A stretch of DNA of 64,000 bases from Sporichthya brevicatena (GTDB lineage: Bacteria > Actinomycetota > Actinomycetes > Sporichthyales > Sporichthyaceae): NCBI RefSeq assembly GCF_039525035.1, contig NZ_BAAAHE010000007.1, forward strand, positions 348,491 through 412,490. The letters are read 5' to 3'. Both the position numbers and the translations under genes were made by a program. Positions 45,390 to 53,973 of the stretch are shown here, piece by piece (the first letter of the stretch is position 1; every line of letters begins with the position of its first letter). The notes under the pieces were generated by a model, which was not told where the DNA came from, ran no database searches, and saw nothing but the letters and a program-made list of their open reading frames with translations.

Positions 45390-46235
45390 ATGGAGTTCCT
45401 CGAGGTCGTCGGCACCCGGCGCAGCACGCGCTGGTTCAAGACGTACCAGCCGGTCGAGCGCGAGAAGATTCAGGAAATCCTGGAGGTCATGCGCTGGACG
45501 ACGTGTCCCGGCAACCTGCAGCCGTGGCGTGCGGTCGTGGTGTGGCGCGACGAGCTCGACCCCGACATCCGCGAGGAGCTTCTGCAGGCCGACAACTGGC
45601 AGGGCGCCCACGTCCAGGCTCCGGTCTGGATCTACATCTTCGCCGACCCCGAGGCGGCGCGGCCGGGATCGTTCGCGACCAGCACACAGCAGCTCATTGA
45701 GGTCGGCGCGGTGCCCACCGCCTACGGCTGGTCCAAGACCCGCATCGTCGACGCGATCGAGCGCGCTGTCGAGACCCCCGCCGGCATGGCCGCGATCAAC
45801 GAGCTCCTGCACGACCTCCCGCACGAGGCGTCGGCGACGATCGCCCACTCCGAGACCGTCGGCGCCTGCGCCGTCACCGTCCTGGCGGCCGTCAACGCCG
45901 GGCTCGGCACCTGCCTGCACATGATCGCCCGCCCCAACAAGCAGGCTCGGGTGAAGGAGATCCTCGGCGTCCCCGAGCACTGGATCCCGGTGTGGGTGCA
46001 GCTCGTCGGCTACCCGGCCGAGGGCGTCGAGGCCGGCGGCCAGCGTCCGCGGCAGCCGTTCGAGTCGACGTTCTTCGAGGGCAACGCGCAGACGCCGTTC
46101 CGGCGCGACCCGAAGGTCGTCGAGAAGATGGAGCGGGAGAAGCTCCTGCAGGCGCCGGCCCCGCTGCCCGGTCGCCGCGACGAGCTCATGTTCCTCGCGC
46201 GGATGTACGGCTACCCCGAGGACCAGGACGACTGA
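45390..46235 (+). CDS. nitroreductase-family flavoprotein
   Basis: 281 residues from ATG 45390; the upstream in-frame ATG 45375 is less likely because GGAGGT at 45377 fits as the ribosome site for 45390. FMN-binding nitroreductase fold: VVGTRRSTRWFKTYQPV, CPGNLQPWRAVVVW, SETVGACAVTVLAAVNAGLGTCL, then an extended C-terminal tail. Such proteins reduce nitro groups, quinones or act as dehalogenases or flavin partners. Residues 88-150 are an insertion with no clear match. It may form a unit with the small protein and acyl-CoA ligase that follow. Confidence 0.8.
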   Translation: MEFLEVVGTRRSTRWFKTYQPVEREKIQEILEVMRWTTCPGNLQPWRAVVVWRDELDPDIREELLQADNWQGAHVQAPVWIYIFADPEAARPGSFATSTQQLIEVGAVPTAYGWSKTRIVDAIERAVETPAGMAAINELLHDLPHEASATIAHSETVGACAVTVLAAVNAGLGTCLHMIARPNKQARVKEILGVPEHWIPVWVQLVGYPAEGVEAGGQRPRQPFESTFFEGNAQTPFRRDPKVVEKMEREKLLQAPAPLPGRRDELMFLARMYGYPEDQDD

Positions 46236-46316
46236 GTCGCTGCGGATCTCCCCGCAGCTCATCCCCACTCAGTTGTTCCTGATCCGTCAGGTCCCCGTCC
46301 CGATCGGTAGGTACGA

Positions 46317-46697
46317 ATGCCGGACTTCCGCGACTACAAGACCGTGCAGCGCTGGCTGGAGGAGCCGCCCGGACGCGGCTTCCAGCCGGTTCGCGAGGAC
46401 CCCGCCGCCAAGTGCGAGATCCTCGAGAAGTTCTGCGCGCACATCGGCGTCGACCCCGACACGCTGATCGCCACCACGACCGACCTCGTCCCCACCGGAT
46501 CGGTCGAGCGCAACAAGCAGCTCAAGGCGCTCAAGCAGTGGGTCCGCGCGCAGGAACTGCCGGACTCCCAGGCGACCAAGTGGGAGAACCACATCCGCGG
46601 GTTCTTCATCAAGAACGGCGTGAAGGTTCTGGTCCGCCCCTACAGCGACGTCTACCGGCGCAGCCCGGGTGAGCGCGCCGCCCGCGGCTTGGCGTGA
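46317..46697 (+). CDS. small protein with a SAM-like helical fold (unknown function)
   Basis: 126 residues, ATG 46317. Helical throughout: YKTVQRWLEEPPGRGFQPVREDPAAKCEILEKFCAHIGVDPDTLIA, then VERNKQLKALKQWVRAQELPDSQATKWENHIRGFFIKNGVKV. The pattern resembles the N-terminal core-binding (SAM-like) domain of tyrosine recombinases, but there is no catalytic domain and no recombinase neighbour. It overlaps the upstream edge of the acyl-CoA ligase reading frame. I do not recognise a function. Confidence 0.65.
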   Translation: MPDFRDYKTVQRWLEEPPGRGFQPVREDPAAKCEILEKFCAHIGVDPDTLIATTTDLVPTGSVERNKQLKALKQWVRAQELPDSQATKWENHIRGFFIKNGVKVLVRPYSDVYRRSPGERAARGLA

Positions 46698-46708
46698 GGG
46701 GTGGTCAG

Positions 46709-48277
46709 GTGAACACCGGAGATCTGCTGACCAACGCGGCGCGCAGCTACCCCGACCACCCCGCCTTCATCTTCGAGGGAGAGAGCCGGACGTACGCCGA
46801 GTCCTGTGCTCGCGCCGACGCGTGGGCGCGGGCCCTGCTCGCGGGCGGCCTGCAGCGCGGGGACCGGGTGGCGCTGTACCTGCGCAACTGCCCCGAGTTT
46901 CTGGAGACGCTCTACGGCACCTGGAAGGCCGGCGGCGTCGTCGTCCCGCTCAACGCGACCTTCACCGCTGACGAGCTGGCCTGGCACCTCGCTGACAGCG
47001 GTGCCACGGTCCTGCTCACCGACGCCGAGGGCCTGCCCGCGGTGGCGAAGGCCCGACCGGACCTGCCGGGCCTGGCCCGCGTGGTCTGCCACGACCCGGG
47101 GGCAGCGCGTCCCGAGCTGCCCGCGGACGAGTTGCTCGACCAGACCCTGGCCGCGCAGTCCGGCGAGCCCCTGGTCAGCGTCGACGTCGCCGAGAACGAC
47201 CTGGCCTGGATCGCCTACACCTCCGGCACGACCGGCCGGCCCAAGGGCGCGATGCTCACGCACCGCGTGCTGATCTACCAGTGCCTGACGACGCTGGCCG
47301 ACGTCGAACGCATGGACCAGACCCACGTCGGCATGCATGCGGCGCCGCTGTCCCACGGCTCCGGGCACAACTCGCTGGCGTTCACGATGAAGGCCTGCAC
47401 GCAGGTCATCCACCAGCGCTGGGGGTTCGACACCGCGCTGTTCCTGGAGCAGGTCGAGCGCTACCGCGTCGCGGCGATGTTCCTGGTGCCGACGCAGATC
47501 AAGATGATCGTCGAGCACCCGGACCTGCCGAACCGGGACGTCTCCAGCCTGCAGTGGATCTGCTACGGCGGCGCCCCGATGTACCGCGAGGACCAGAAGC
47601 GCGCACTCAAGGCGCTCGGCCCCGTGCTGGTGCAGTGCTTCGGCCAGACCGAGTCACCGATGTCCGGCACCGTCCTGACCCGTGACGAGCACTCACTTCA
47701 CGACGGCGACGGCCGCGAGCGGTCCGTCGGTCGAGTGCGGGTGGGCATCGAGCTCAAGATCCTCGACCCCGAGGGCAACGAGGTACCGCCGGGCGAGGCG
47801 GGCGAGATCTGCCTGCGTGGCCCGACACTGATGGCCGGGTACTGGAACCGGCCCGAGGCGACGGCAGAGACCCTCGCCGGCGGCTGGCTGCACACGGGCG
47901 ACGTCGGGATGGTCGACTCCCACGGCTACCTGTTCATCCTCGACCGGCTCAAGGACCTCATCATCTCCGGCGGGCTGAACGTCTACCCGCACGAGATCGA
48001 GGACGTCCTCATCACCCACCCCGCGGTCTCGGAGGCCTGCGTCATCGGTGTGCCCCACGAGAAGTGGGGCGAGGCGGTGCACGCGGTCGTGGTCCCGGTC
48101 GAGGGTGCGACCGTCGACCCGGCCGAGCTGATCTCCTGGAGCGGGCAGTACCTCGCGGGCTACAAGAAGCCGAAGAGTGTCGACGTCGTCGACGCCCTGC
48201 CGAAGACCACCTACGGCAAGGTCGCGAAGCGCGAGGTCCGCGCGCCGTACTGGGCCGGCCTCGGCCGCAACATCTGA
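46709..48277 (+). CDS. long-chain-type acyl-CoA ligase (AMP-forming)
   Basis: 522 residues from GTG 46709, preferred to GTG 46694 because GAGGGGTGG sits at the right distance. Adenylating-enzyme motifs: IAYTSGTTGRPKGAMLTHR, CFGQTESPMSG, GWLHTGDVGMVDSHGYLFILDRLKDLIISGGLNVYPHEIED, and catalytic Lys in KTTYGKVAKRE. It activates a carboxylic acid for the adjacent SCP2-type thiolase. The two genes are separated only by a 35-base tandem repeat. Confidence 0.9.
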   Translation: MNTGDLLTNAARSYPDHPAFIFEGESRTYAESCARADAWARALLAGGLQRGDRVALYLRNCPEFLETLYGTWKAGGVVVPLNATFTADELAWHLADSGATVLLTDAEGLPAVAKARPDLPGLARVVCHDPGAARPELPADELLDQTLAAQSGEPLVSVDVAENDLAWIAYTSGTTGRPKGAMLTHRVLIYQCLTTLADVERMDQTHVGMHAAPLSHGSGHNSLAFTMKACTQVIHQRWGFDTALFLEQVERYRVAAMFLVPTQIKMIVEHPDLPNRDVSSLQWICYGGAPMYREDQKRALKALGPVLVQCFGQTESPMSGTVLTRDEHSLHDGDGRERSVGRVRVGIELKILDPEGNEVPPGEAGEICLRGPTLMAGYWNRPEATAETLAGGWLHTGDVGMVDSHGYLFILDRLKDLIISGGLNVYPHEIEDVLITHPAVSEACVIGVPHEKWGEAVHAVVVPVEGATVDPAELISWSGQYLAGYKKPKSVDVVDALPKTTYGKVAKREVRAPYWAGLGRNI

Positions 48278-48313
48278 TGGACCGTCATGATGGACCGTCA
48301 TGATTGACCGTCA
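48275..48313. repeat. three tandem 13-bp near-palindromic units at a stop-start junction
   Basis: TGATGGACCGTCA, TGATGGACCGTCA and TGATTGACCGTCA run from the ligase TGA to the A of the thiolase ATG. Each unit is a near-palindrome (TGAYGG-N-CCRTCA) related to the single unit at 20034. Confidence 0.85.
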
Positions 48314-49533
48314 TGGCTGACGCCTGGGTCGCCGGCGCGGCCATGACGGCCTTCGGGCGTTCGCCGCACGGGCCGGAGGCGCTGGCCTCGCAGGCCGTGG
48401 CCGCCGCCCTGGCCGACGCCGGCCTCGCGGCCACCGAGATCGGCCAGGTCTTCCTCGGGAACGCCGCGGCCGGTCTGCTGCTCGGGCAGGAGATGATCCG
48501 CGGTCAGGTGTTCCTGCGCGCGTCCGGTCTGCTCGGGGCGCCGATCGTCAACGTCGAGAACGCATGCGCGTCGAGTTCGTCGGCGCTGGCGTTGGCCGTC
48601 ACCGCGGTGCGGGGCGGGATGCTCGACGCGGCGCTGGCCGTCGGCGTCGAGAAGATGACCGTGCCCGACAAGGCGCGCGTCTTCGGGGCGCTCGCCTCCG
48701 CCACCGACACCCTGCGCCGGCCGGACATGCGCACGCTGGTCGCGACCACGACGCTGGGTGAACCGCGCCCGGCGGGGGAGTCGGCGCCCACCGCGTCCGC
48801 GTTCATGGACCACTACGCGCACAAGGGTGCGGTGTACCTGGAGAAGGCCGGCGGCGACGTCACCGACCTCGCCCGCGTCGTCGTGAAGTCCCGCGCGTTC
48901 GCGGCGCTCAACCCCAAGGCCCAGTTCACGACGCCGACGACGGTCGAGGAGGTGCTCGGCGGCCGGGTGATCTCCGACCCGCTGCGGTTGTCCATGTGCG
49001 CCCCGATCGGTGACGGCGCCGCGGCGGTCGTGGTCGTCTCCGACCGGCTCGCGAAGCGACTCGGCCGGCGGGTGGTGCGCGTCGCCGGCCAGGGCATCGT
49101 CAGCAACGACCCGACCACCGCGGACTTCCCGGCCGGCCTCGCCGCCGCCAAGGCGTTCATCCAGGCCGGCGTCGGCCCGCACGACGTCGACGTCGTCGAG
49201 GTCCACGACGCCGCCGCCCCGGCGGAGCTGTTCTGCCTCGAGGAGATCGGGCTGTGCCCCGAGGGCGGCGCGCTCGGTCTGCTCCGCGACGGCATCACCG
49301 GCCCCGGCGGCCGGCGGCCCGTCAATCCCAGCGGTGGCTTGCTCTCGCGAGGCCACCCCGTCGGCGCCACCGGGTGCGGCCAGATCGTCGAGCTCACCGA
49401 CCAGTTGCGCGGCCGCTGCGGCGCCCGCCAGGTCCCCGGCGCGCGCCTCGCCCTCGCCCAGAACTCGGGCGGGATCCTCGGCGACCACGAGGCCGTCGCC
49501 GTCGTCACCATCCTCGAGCGCACGACCCGCTGA
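48313..49533 (+). CDS. SCP2-type thiolase (thiolase-family acyltransferase/lyase)
   Basis: 406 residues from ATG 48313; TTG 48304 in frame is an alternative. Non-decarboxylating SCP-x-like thiolase: VNVENACASSSSALALAVTAVRGG (Cys nucleophile), EVHDAAAPAELFCLEEIGL (His of the HDAF-like motif) and VNPSGGLLSRGHPVGATGCGQIVELTDQLRG. These proteins usually cleave 3-oxoacyl-CoA or act as aldolase partners in sterol side-chain degradation, often with a DUF35 partner, which is absent here. Coupled with the ligase upstream, it suggests degradation of a fatty or aromatic acid. Confidence 0.85.
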   Translation: MADAWVAGAAMTAFGRSPHGPEALASQAVAAALADAGLAATEIGQVFLGNAAAGLLLGQEMIRGQVFLRASGLLGAPIVNVENACASSSSALALAVTAVRGGMLDAALAVGVEKMTVPDKARVFGALASATDTLRRPDMRTLVATTTLGEPRPAGESAPTASAFMDHYAHKGAVYLEKAGGDVTDLARVVVKSRAFAALNPKAQFTTPTTVEEVLGGRVISDPLRLSMCAPIGDGAAAVVVVSDRLAKRLGRRVVRVAGQGIVSNDPTTADFPAGLAAAKAFIQAGVGPHDVDVVEVHDAAAPAELFCLEEIGLCPEGGALGLLRDGITGPGGRRPVNPSGGLLSRGHPVGATGCGQIVELTDQLRGRCGARQVPGARLALAQNSGGILGDHEAVAVVTILERTTR

Positions 49534-49694
49534 CCGCCGGCGCGTGCGCTTCACTCGCCGGCGCCAGGCCTCACTCGCCAGGCCGGGCGAGTAGAGCCTG
49601 TCCCCAGCGAGTGAAGCCGTCCCCGGGGGCGCTACCCGGCGACCCGGGCGACGTCTTCACAAGTCGAGCCCCTGCTTCACCAGCTGGGCGGGGC

Positions 49695-49796
49695 CAGTGA
49701 AGACGGCCGCAGCCTGTGAAGACGGCCGCAGCCAGTGGAGACGGCCGCAGCCAGTGGAGACGGCCGCAGCCAGTGAAGACGGCCGCAGCCAGTGAA
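49695..49796. repeat. 19-bp tandem repeat array, about 5.4 copies
   Basis: Units begin at 49695, 49714, 49733, 49752 and 49771, with a truncated sixth at 49790. Within each unit GACGGCCGCAGC is invariant; changes cluster in CAGTGAA. There is no spacer, so it is not a CRISPR array. Confidence 0.9.
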
Positions 49797-49825
49797 ACCG
49801 TCCCCCGGGGCGCTGCCGAACGAAA

Positions 49826-49854
49826 GGCGGGCACCGGGGAACCCGGTGCCCGCC
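49826..49854. terminator. intrinsic terminator
   Basis: GGCGGGCACCGGG at 49826-49838, loop GAA, perfect 13-bp complement at 49842-49854. On the minus strand it is followed by TTTCG, so it terminates the lipoprotein gene that ends at 49877. Confidence 0.85.
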
Positions 49855-49876
49855 CGGAGGAGCGGCGGTCAGAGCC

Positions 49877-51496
49877 TCACTTGTTGGTGTAGATGACGAA
49901 CTGGTCCTTGTCGGGGGCGAAGCCCGAGGGACTGCCGTCCGGGTTGGCGATCGTGTTCGTGTTCTCGTACTTGTACATGTACTCGCGGCCCTGACCCTGC
50001 TTGTCGCTCCAGGTCTGTGCGGCGCCGGTGCCGCCGCGTTCGGCCTTGTTCCACGACCAGCTCTGTTCCAGGGAGGCGTCGGCGGCGTAGACGTCGCCGT
50101 TGCCGAGCTGGGCCATGAGGCGCTCGCGGGTGAGGTTCGGGCCGATGGCCTTCGCAGCCCGCTCGAACACGAGGGCGCCGACGTAGGCGGCCTGGACGAT
50201 GTGGTGGTTCAGGCCCTTGTTGCCGCGGGCGTAGCGGTTCATGATCGCCATGAATTCGGTGCCCCAGAGCTTGTACGTCGTGTTGGTCCAGTAACGGCCG
50301 GCCGGGTGCTTGCCGAACAGGGAGCCGATGATCTCGCCGGCCATGTGGTTACCGGAGATGCCCTTCGGCGGGTAGTAGTTCTGCTGCGCCGCCTCGACGA
50401 GGAACTTCGTCGTCGTCGCCGCGTTGATCACGTAGTGGATGACGTGATCGGGGTTGGCCGCGCGCATCGCGAGGACCTGACCGGACATCGACGTCTCCGT
50501 GATGCCGACGTCGACCTTCTTCACCATCTTCGCGCCGGAGGCGTCGAGGATCCGCTGGACCTCGCTGCAGGAGAGCTGCATCTCGGGGCTGGTCAGACAG
50601 AGCAGGCCGTACGTCTTGGGCTTGATGACGTTCTTGACCCAGTGGGCGTTGGTCATCGCCTCGTGAACCATCGACATGTGCGTCGGGAACATGTACGGGT
50701 CCTGCCACTCGGTCTGGGAGTAGGCCCAGGTCCCGACGGCGGGGATCTTGTACTGCGCGAGGTCGGAGTGGATCGACGCCGACGCCCAGCTCGTGTAGCC
50801 GAGGAACGCGAAGATCTTGTCCTGGCCGATCAGCTTCTTGATGCAGGCCTTGGACCGGGACACCTCGCCCGGGCCGTCGTCGCACTCGACCAGCGACAGC
50901 CGCCGGCCGAGGACGCCGCCGCGGTCGTTGATCGAGGTGAACGTCGCCTTGATGCCGGCGGCGATCGGACCGATCAGCAGGTTGCCCAGCGCCATGCCGT
51001 ACATGCCGACGGTGCCGAGCTTGATCGAGTCCTTGGTGACGCCCATGTCGGTCGCGCCGTTGCGCTGTGCCGCGAGGCGCTCGTTGGCGGCGCGCTCGGC
51101 GGCGGTGTCGATGCTCGTCAGGCCGCCGAGGGAGGTGCCGGCGGCGCCCTTGCTCGAGCCGCTCGACGACGTCTTGGCCTTCTTCGCCGAGGCGTTGGTC
51201 GCGGCCGAACCGGCCGACTCCACGGGCGCGGCCGCACCGGTGACGGGCGCCTGCCCCGCGGCGGCTTCGCCCGCGGCGTCTGCAACCGGTGCGGCGGCGG
51301 GGTCCGCGGCCGCGGAGTCGGTGCCGGCCGCGTCGACCGGCGCCCCGGCCGGGTCGGTGACGACGGCTTCCTGCTGTGCGGCGTTCGCCGCCGCGGCGTC
51401 GTTGTCGCTGGTGCCGCCGCCGCAGGAGCTCAGCACGAGCGCCGCACTCAGCACGATCGGGGTCGCGGTGAGGAAGCGCCTGGAGTGGACTCGCAC
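49877..51496 (-). CDS. branched-chain-amino-acid-type ABC substrate-binding lipoprotein (orphan, paralogue 2)
   Basis: 539 residues. Lipobox ALVLSSC-GGG near residue 25, an Ala/Asp/Ser-rich linker of about 110 residues, then a Peripla_BP_6 domain nearly identical in motif order to the 31661 protein (GTVGMYGMALGNLLIGPIAAG, CDDGPGEVSRSKACIKKLI, GYTSWASASIHSDLAQY, EYMYKYENTNTIANPDGSPSGFAPDKDQFVIYTNK). The two genes are clear duplicates with diverged linkers. No transporter genes are nearby; a PucR-type regulator is divergent, with 185 bases between starts, and is a good candidate to control it. Confidence 0.87.
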   Translation of the reverse strand: MRVHSRRFLTATPIVLSAALVLSSCGGGTSDNDAAAANAAQQEAVVTDPAGAPVDAAGTDSAAADPAAAPVADAAGEAAAGQAPVTGAAAPVESAGSAATNASAKKAKTSSSGSSKGAAGTSLGGLTSIDTAAERAANERLAAQRNGATDMGVTKDSIKLGTVGMYGMALGNLLIGPIAAGIKATFTSINDRGGVLGRRLSLVECDDGPGEVSRSKACIKKLIGQDKIFAFLGYTSWASASIHSDLAQYKIPAVGTWAYSQTEWQDPYMFPTHMSMVHEAMTNAHWVKNVIKPKTYGLLCLTSPEMQLSCSEVQRILDASGAKMVKKVDVGITETSMSGQVLAMRAANPDHVIHYVINAATTTKFLVEAAQQNYYPPKGISGNHMAGEIIGSLFGKHPAGRYWTNTTYKLWGTEFMAIMNRYARGNKGLNHHIVQAAYVGALVFERAAKAIGPNLTRERLMAQLGNGDVYAADASLEQSWSWNKAERGGTGAAQTWSDKQGQGREYMYKYENTNTIANPDGSPSGFAPDKDQFVIYTNK

Positions 51497-51681
51497 GTGG
51501 GTCTCCTCGAAGGTGTGGGGGGCCGGGTCGGTTCGCCGCGTCGGTTGACCGGGACGAGAAACCGAGACGTCGACATGCCCGGCTTGTGCCGTTCATGGTT
51601 CGTGAGTGAGACCGGGGTCACAATGGAGTCCGCTACGAACGGTGGCCCCTCGATTTGTAGGCCGCTCCAAGAGGAGGACGG

Positions 51682-52842
51682 GTGCTCGACGCCACCCCGC
51701 GCAGCCTGACCGCGGTTGCCGACGCGCTGATGGAGCGCGAGGAAGCCCTGGTCACCGCCCAGGTGAAGGCCGTGCGCGAGTTCGCCGGGTACGACCGCAT
51801 CCCGCTGCCCTCGCTGCGGAGTTCGGCCCGCCGCAACGTCCTGCGGGTCGTGTCGGTCCTGCGGGGGAGCCCGGACCTGCCGGCCGAGGCCGAGGAGACC
51901 GAGCGGCAGTCCGGCGGCCAGCGCGCGCTGCAGGGCATTCCGGCCGACGTCGTCGTCGGTGCGTACCGCGCGGTGATGGGCCTGCTCCGCGAGGAGTTCC
52001 TGGCGACGGCGACCGACCTGCAGATCCCGGCCGTCGACGTCCTCCACGCCACGCGGCTGCTCTGGGACCTGACGGACCGTTACTCCACCGAGGTCGTCGC
52101 CGAGCGGCAGCAGATCGACATCGAGTTCGCGCGCCGCGACGAGCAGGAGCGGCTCGCCTTCCTCCAGCGACTGCTCACCGGCACCCTGCTGCCCGCCGAG
52201 GTCCTGGTCGGCGGCGTGGCCTACGGACTGGTGCCCGACGCCGAGTACTGGGTCAGTCGCGGTCGGCATCCCGAGGAGCACCGGCACGCGCTGTCGCGGC
52301 GACTGGAGTACTCGGGCGCGACGTCGACCTTCCGGCCGCTGATCGGGTGGATCGACGGGGACGTCGTCGCCGTCACCGCGAAGCGGCCCACGGTGGAGGC
52401 CGACGGCGCCGTGCTGGCCGTCTCCGGCCCCGTCCCGCCCGCCGGGTTCCCCCAGGCCTTCGGCGAGGCGACGCGACTGCTCAACGTCGCCGCCCGGTTC
52501 CAGCGGCAGGGTCTGGTCGACAACAACACGCTCTCGATCCGGATCGCGGTCGTCGAGGAGGGCGAGCTCTCCGAGGCCCTGCTCGCCCGGTACGCGACGC
52601 CGGTCCTGGCCACCGGCGCGACGGCGGGCATCGTCCTGTCGACGGTCCGCACCTTCCTCGCCTGCCGGCGGCACATCGCGGAGACGGCGGCGGCGCTGTC
52701 CGTCCACGTCAACACCGTCCGGTACCGGCTCGCCCGCTACGCCGAGCTGACCGGGGCGGACCTCGACGACACCGAGACCCTCATCGAGGTGTGGTGGGCC
52801 CTCGAGTCCTGGGCGCTGCGGGAACAGACCCCCGGCGCCTGA
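51682..52842 (+). CDS. PucR/CdaR-family transcriptional regulator
   Basis: 386 residues from GTG 51682, AGGAGG upstream. The N-terminal half is helical sensory sequence of the RsbT-antagonist/CdaR type. The C-terminal PucR helix-turn-helix is clear: AETAAALSVHVNTVRYRLARYAELTGADLDD, with TLIEVWWAL just after. Members activate purine, sugar-acid or polyol catabolism genes. It probably regulates the divergent binding-lipoprotein gene, itself, or the F420 genes 120 bases downstream; none of these is proven. Confidence 0.85.
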   Translation: MLDATPRSLTAVADALMEREEALVTAQVKAVREFAGYDRIPLPSLRSSARRNVLRVVSVLRGSPDLPAEAEETERQSGGQRALQGIPADVVVGAYRAVMGLLREEFLATATDLQIPAVDVLHATRLLWDLTDRYSTEVVAERQQIDIEFARRDEQERLAFLQRLLTGTLLPAEVLVGGVAYGLVPDAEYWVSRGRHPEEHRHALSRRLEYSGATSTFRPLIGWIDGDVVAVTAKRPTVEADGAVLAVSGPVPPAGFPQAFGEATRLLNVAARFQRQGLVDNNTLSIRIAVVEEGELSEALLARYATPVLATGATAGIVLSTVRTFLACRRHIAETAAALSVHVNTVRYRLARYAELTGADLDDTETLIEVWWALESWALREQTPGA

Positions 52843-52965
52843 ATCGGCAGCCCCGCTTGGAGCCGCGTACAAGGCGACACCGGCACCTTCGTCCGTCCGT
52901 CCATGGCGCACGCGGCCGAGGTCACGGAGCATGAGCGGCTACACCCACCACAGGGAGGTCCGCGG

Positions 52966-53973
52966 GTGATCGTGGGACTGGGCGGCGGCGTCGGCGCGTC
53001 GCGGTTCTGGCGGGCGCTGCTCGCCGAACTGACCGAACCGAGTGCGTTGACCGTCGTCGTCAACACCGCGGACGACCTCTGGGTGCACGGCCTGCGGGTC
53101 TGTCCGGACCTCGACACCACCCTCTACGCCCTCTCCGGTCGGCAGGACCTCGAGCGCGGGTGGGGCGTGCAGGGGGAGTCCTGGCGGGCGATGGCCGCCG
53201 TGCGTGCGCTCGGCGGCGACCCGTGGTTCAACCTCGGCGACCTCGACCTCGGGACGCACCTGTTCCGCACCGGGCTGCTCCGTGACGGCGTCGGCCTGGC
53301 GGAGGTGACGCGGCGGCTCGCCGCGGGCCTCGGGGTCGCGACGCCGGTGCTGCCGATGACCGAGGACGAGGTGACCTCCTACGTCCTGACCGCGGCCGGC
53401 GAGCTCCTGCACTTCCAGGAGTTCCACGTGGCCCGTCGCTCGCGCGACGAGGTGCGCGCGATCTCCTACCGCAATGCCGACACCGCCGCGCCCGCCCCGG
53501 GCGTGCTGGAGGCGATCCTCACCGCCGACCTCGTCGTGATCGCGCCGAGCAACCCACTCGCGAGCGTCGGCCCGATCCTCGCGCTGCCGGGCGTCCGCGA
53601 GGCGCTGCGTGCGAGTCAGGCCCCGGTCGTCGCCGTCACGCCGGTCGTGTCGGGGGTGCCGATCAGGGCTGCCGGTGAGCAGCACCGCGCGGACACCCGA
53701 GCCGGACTGCTGCGGTCGGTCGGGCTCTCGCACACCGCGTCGGCGGCCGCGAGCCTGCTGCGCGACGTCGCGGACGTGTTCGTGCTCGACCGCGCCGACG
53801 AGATCGAGGCCGAGACCGTCGCCGGCTTCGGGCTGGAGGCCCTGCTCGCCGACACCCTCGCGACCGAGCTCGGCGACGGAGCGATCGACCTGCCCGCCGC
53901 GCGCGCGGTGCTGGAGCGGTTCGCCCCGGCCGAGCGACGAGCCGGCGCGTCCGAGACCCGGGAGCGCCGGTGA
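52966..53973 (+). CDS. fbiA: 2-phospho-L-lactate/phosphoenolpyruvate transferase of F420 biosynthesis
   Basis: 335 residues from GTG 52966, chosen because AGGGAGG lies just upstream and CofD proteins begin at the glycine-rich strand ([19 protein letters not shown]). CofD/FbiA motifs: [81 protein letters not shown]. It transfers the phospho-enolpyruvyl or lactyl moiety from a GDP/GTP-activated donor onto Fo, giving (dehydro-)F420-0. It overlaps fbiC by 4 bases. In many actinobacteria fbiB follows fbiA; here fbiC does, and fbiB is not in the window. Confidence 0.92.
   Translation: MIVGLGGGVGASRFWRALLAELTEPSALTVVVNTADDLWVHGLRVCPDLDTTLYALSGRQDLERGWGVQGESWRAMAAVRALGGDPWFNLGDLDLGTHLFRTGLLRDGVGLAEVTRRLAAGLGVATPVLPMTEDEVTSYVLTAAGELLHFQEFHVARRSRDEVRAISYRNADTAAPAPGVLEAILTADLVVIAPSNPLASVGPILALPGVREALRASQAPVVAVTPVVSGVPIRAAGEQHRADTRAGLLRSVGLSHTASAAASLLRDVADVFVLDRADEIEAETVAGFGLEALLADTLATELGDGAIDLPAARAVLERFAPAERRAGASETRERR

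Larger units (their letters stand above)
49534..49876. other. 343-base intergenic mosaic with 19-bp tandem repeats
   Basis: No credible gene. The first part has alternating CTTCACTCGC/GCGAGTGAAG words in both orientations (49549-49615). Between two near copies of an AGTGAARCCGTCCCC block (about 49612 and 49790) lie five 19-bp tandem units at 49695-49789 (consensus CAGTGAAGACGGCCGCAGC, one with CTG for CAG, two with GGAG), plus a partial unit. A strong terminator at 49826 follows. Confidence 0.75.

Noticed and set aside
45390..46235. The nitroreductase as the missing FbiB of F420 biosynthesis
   Set aside because: FbiB has an N-terminal gamma-glutamyl ligase domain; this protein is only a nitroreductase with a different tail.
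46317..46697. Phage or integrase remnant
   Set aside because: The small helical protein lacks any recombinase catalytic residue and there are no attachment sites or phage genes around it, so a mobile element is not supported.
49695..49796. Possible CRISPR array
   Set aside because: The units are contiguous without spacers, only 19 bp, and no cas gene is present.
49571..49834. 87-codon minus-strand frame across the 19-bp repeats
   Set aside because: Its repeated AAAVFTGCGRLHW sequence just translates the tandem repeat; no ribosome site and no similarity to a known small protein.
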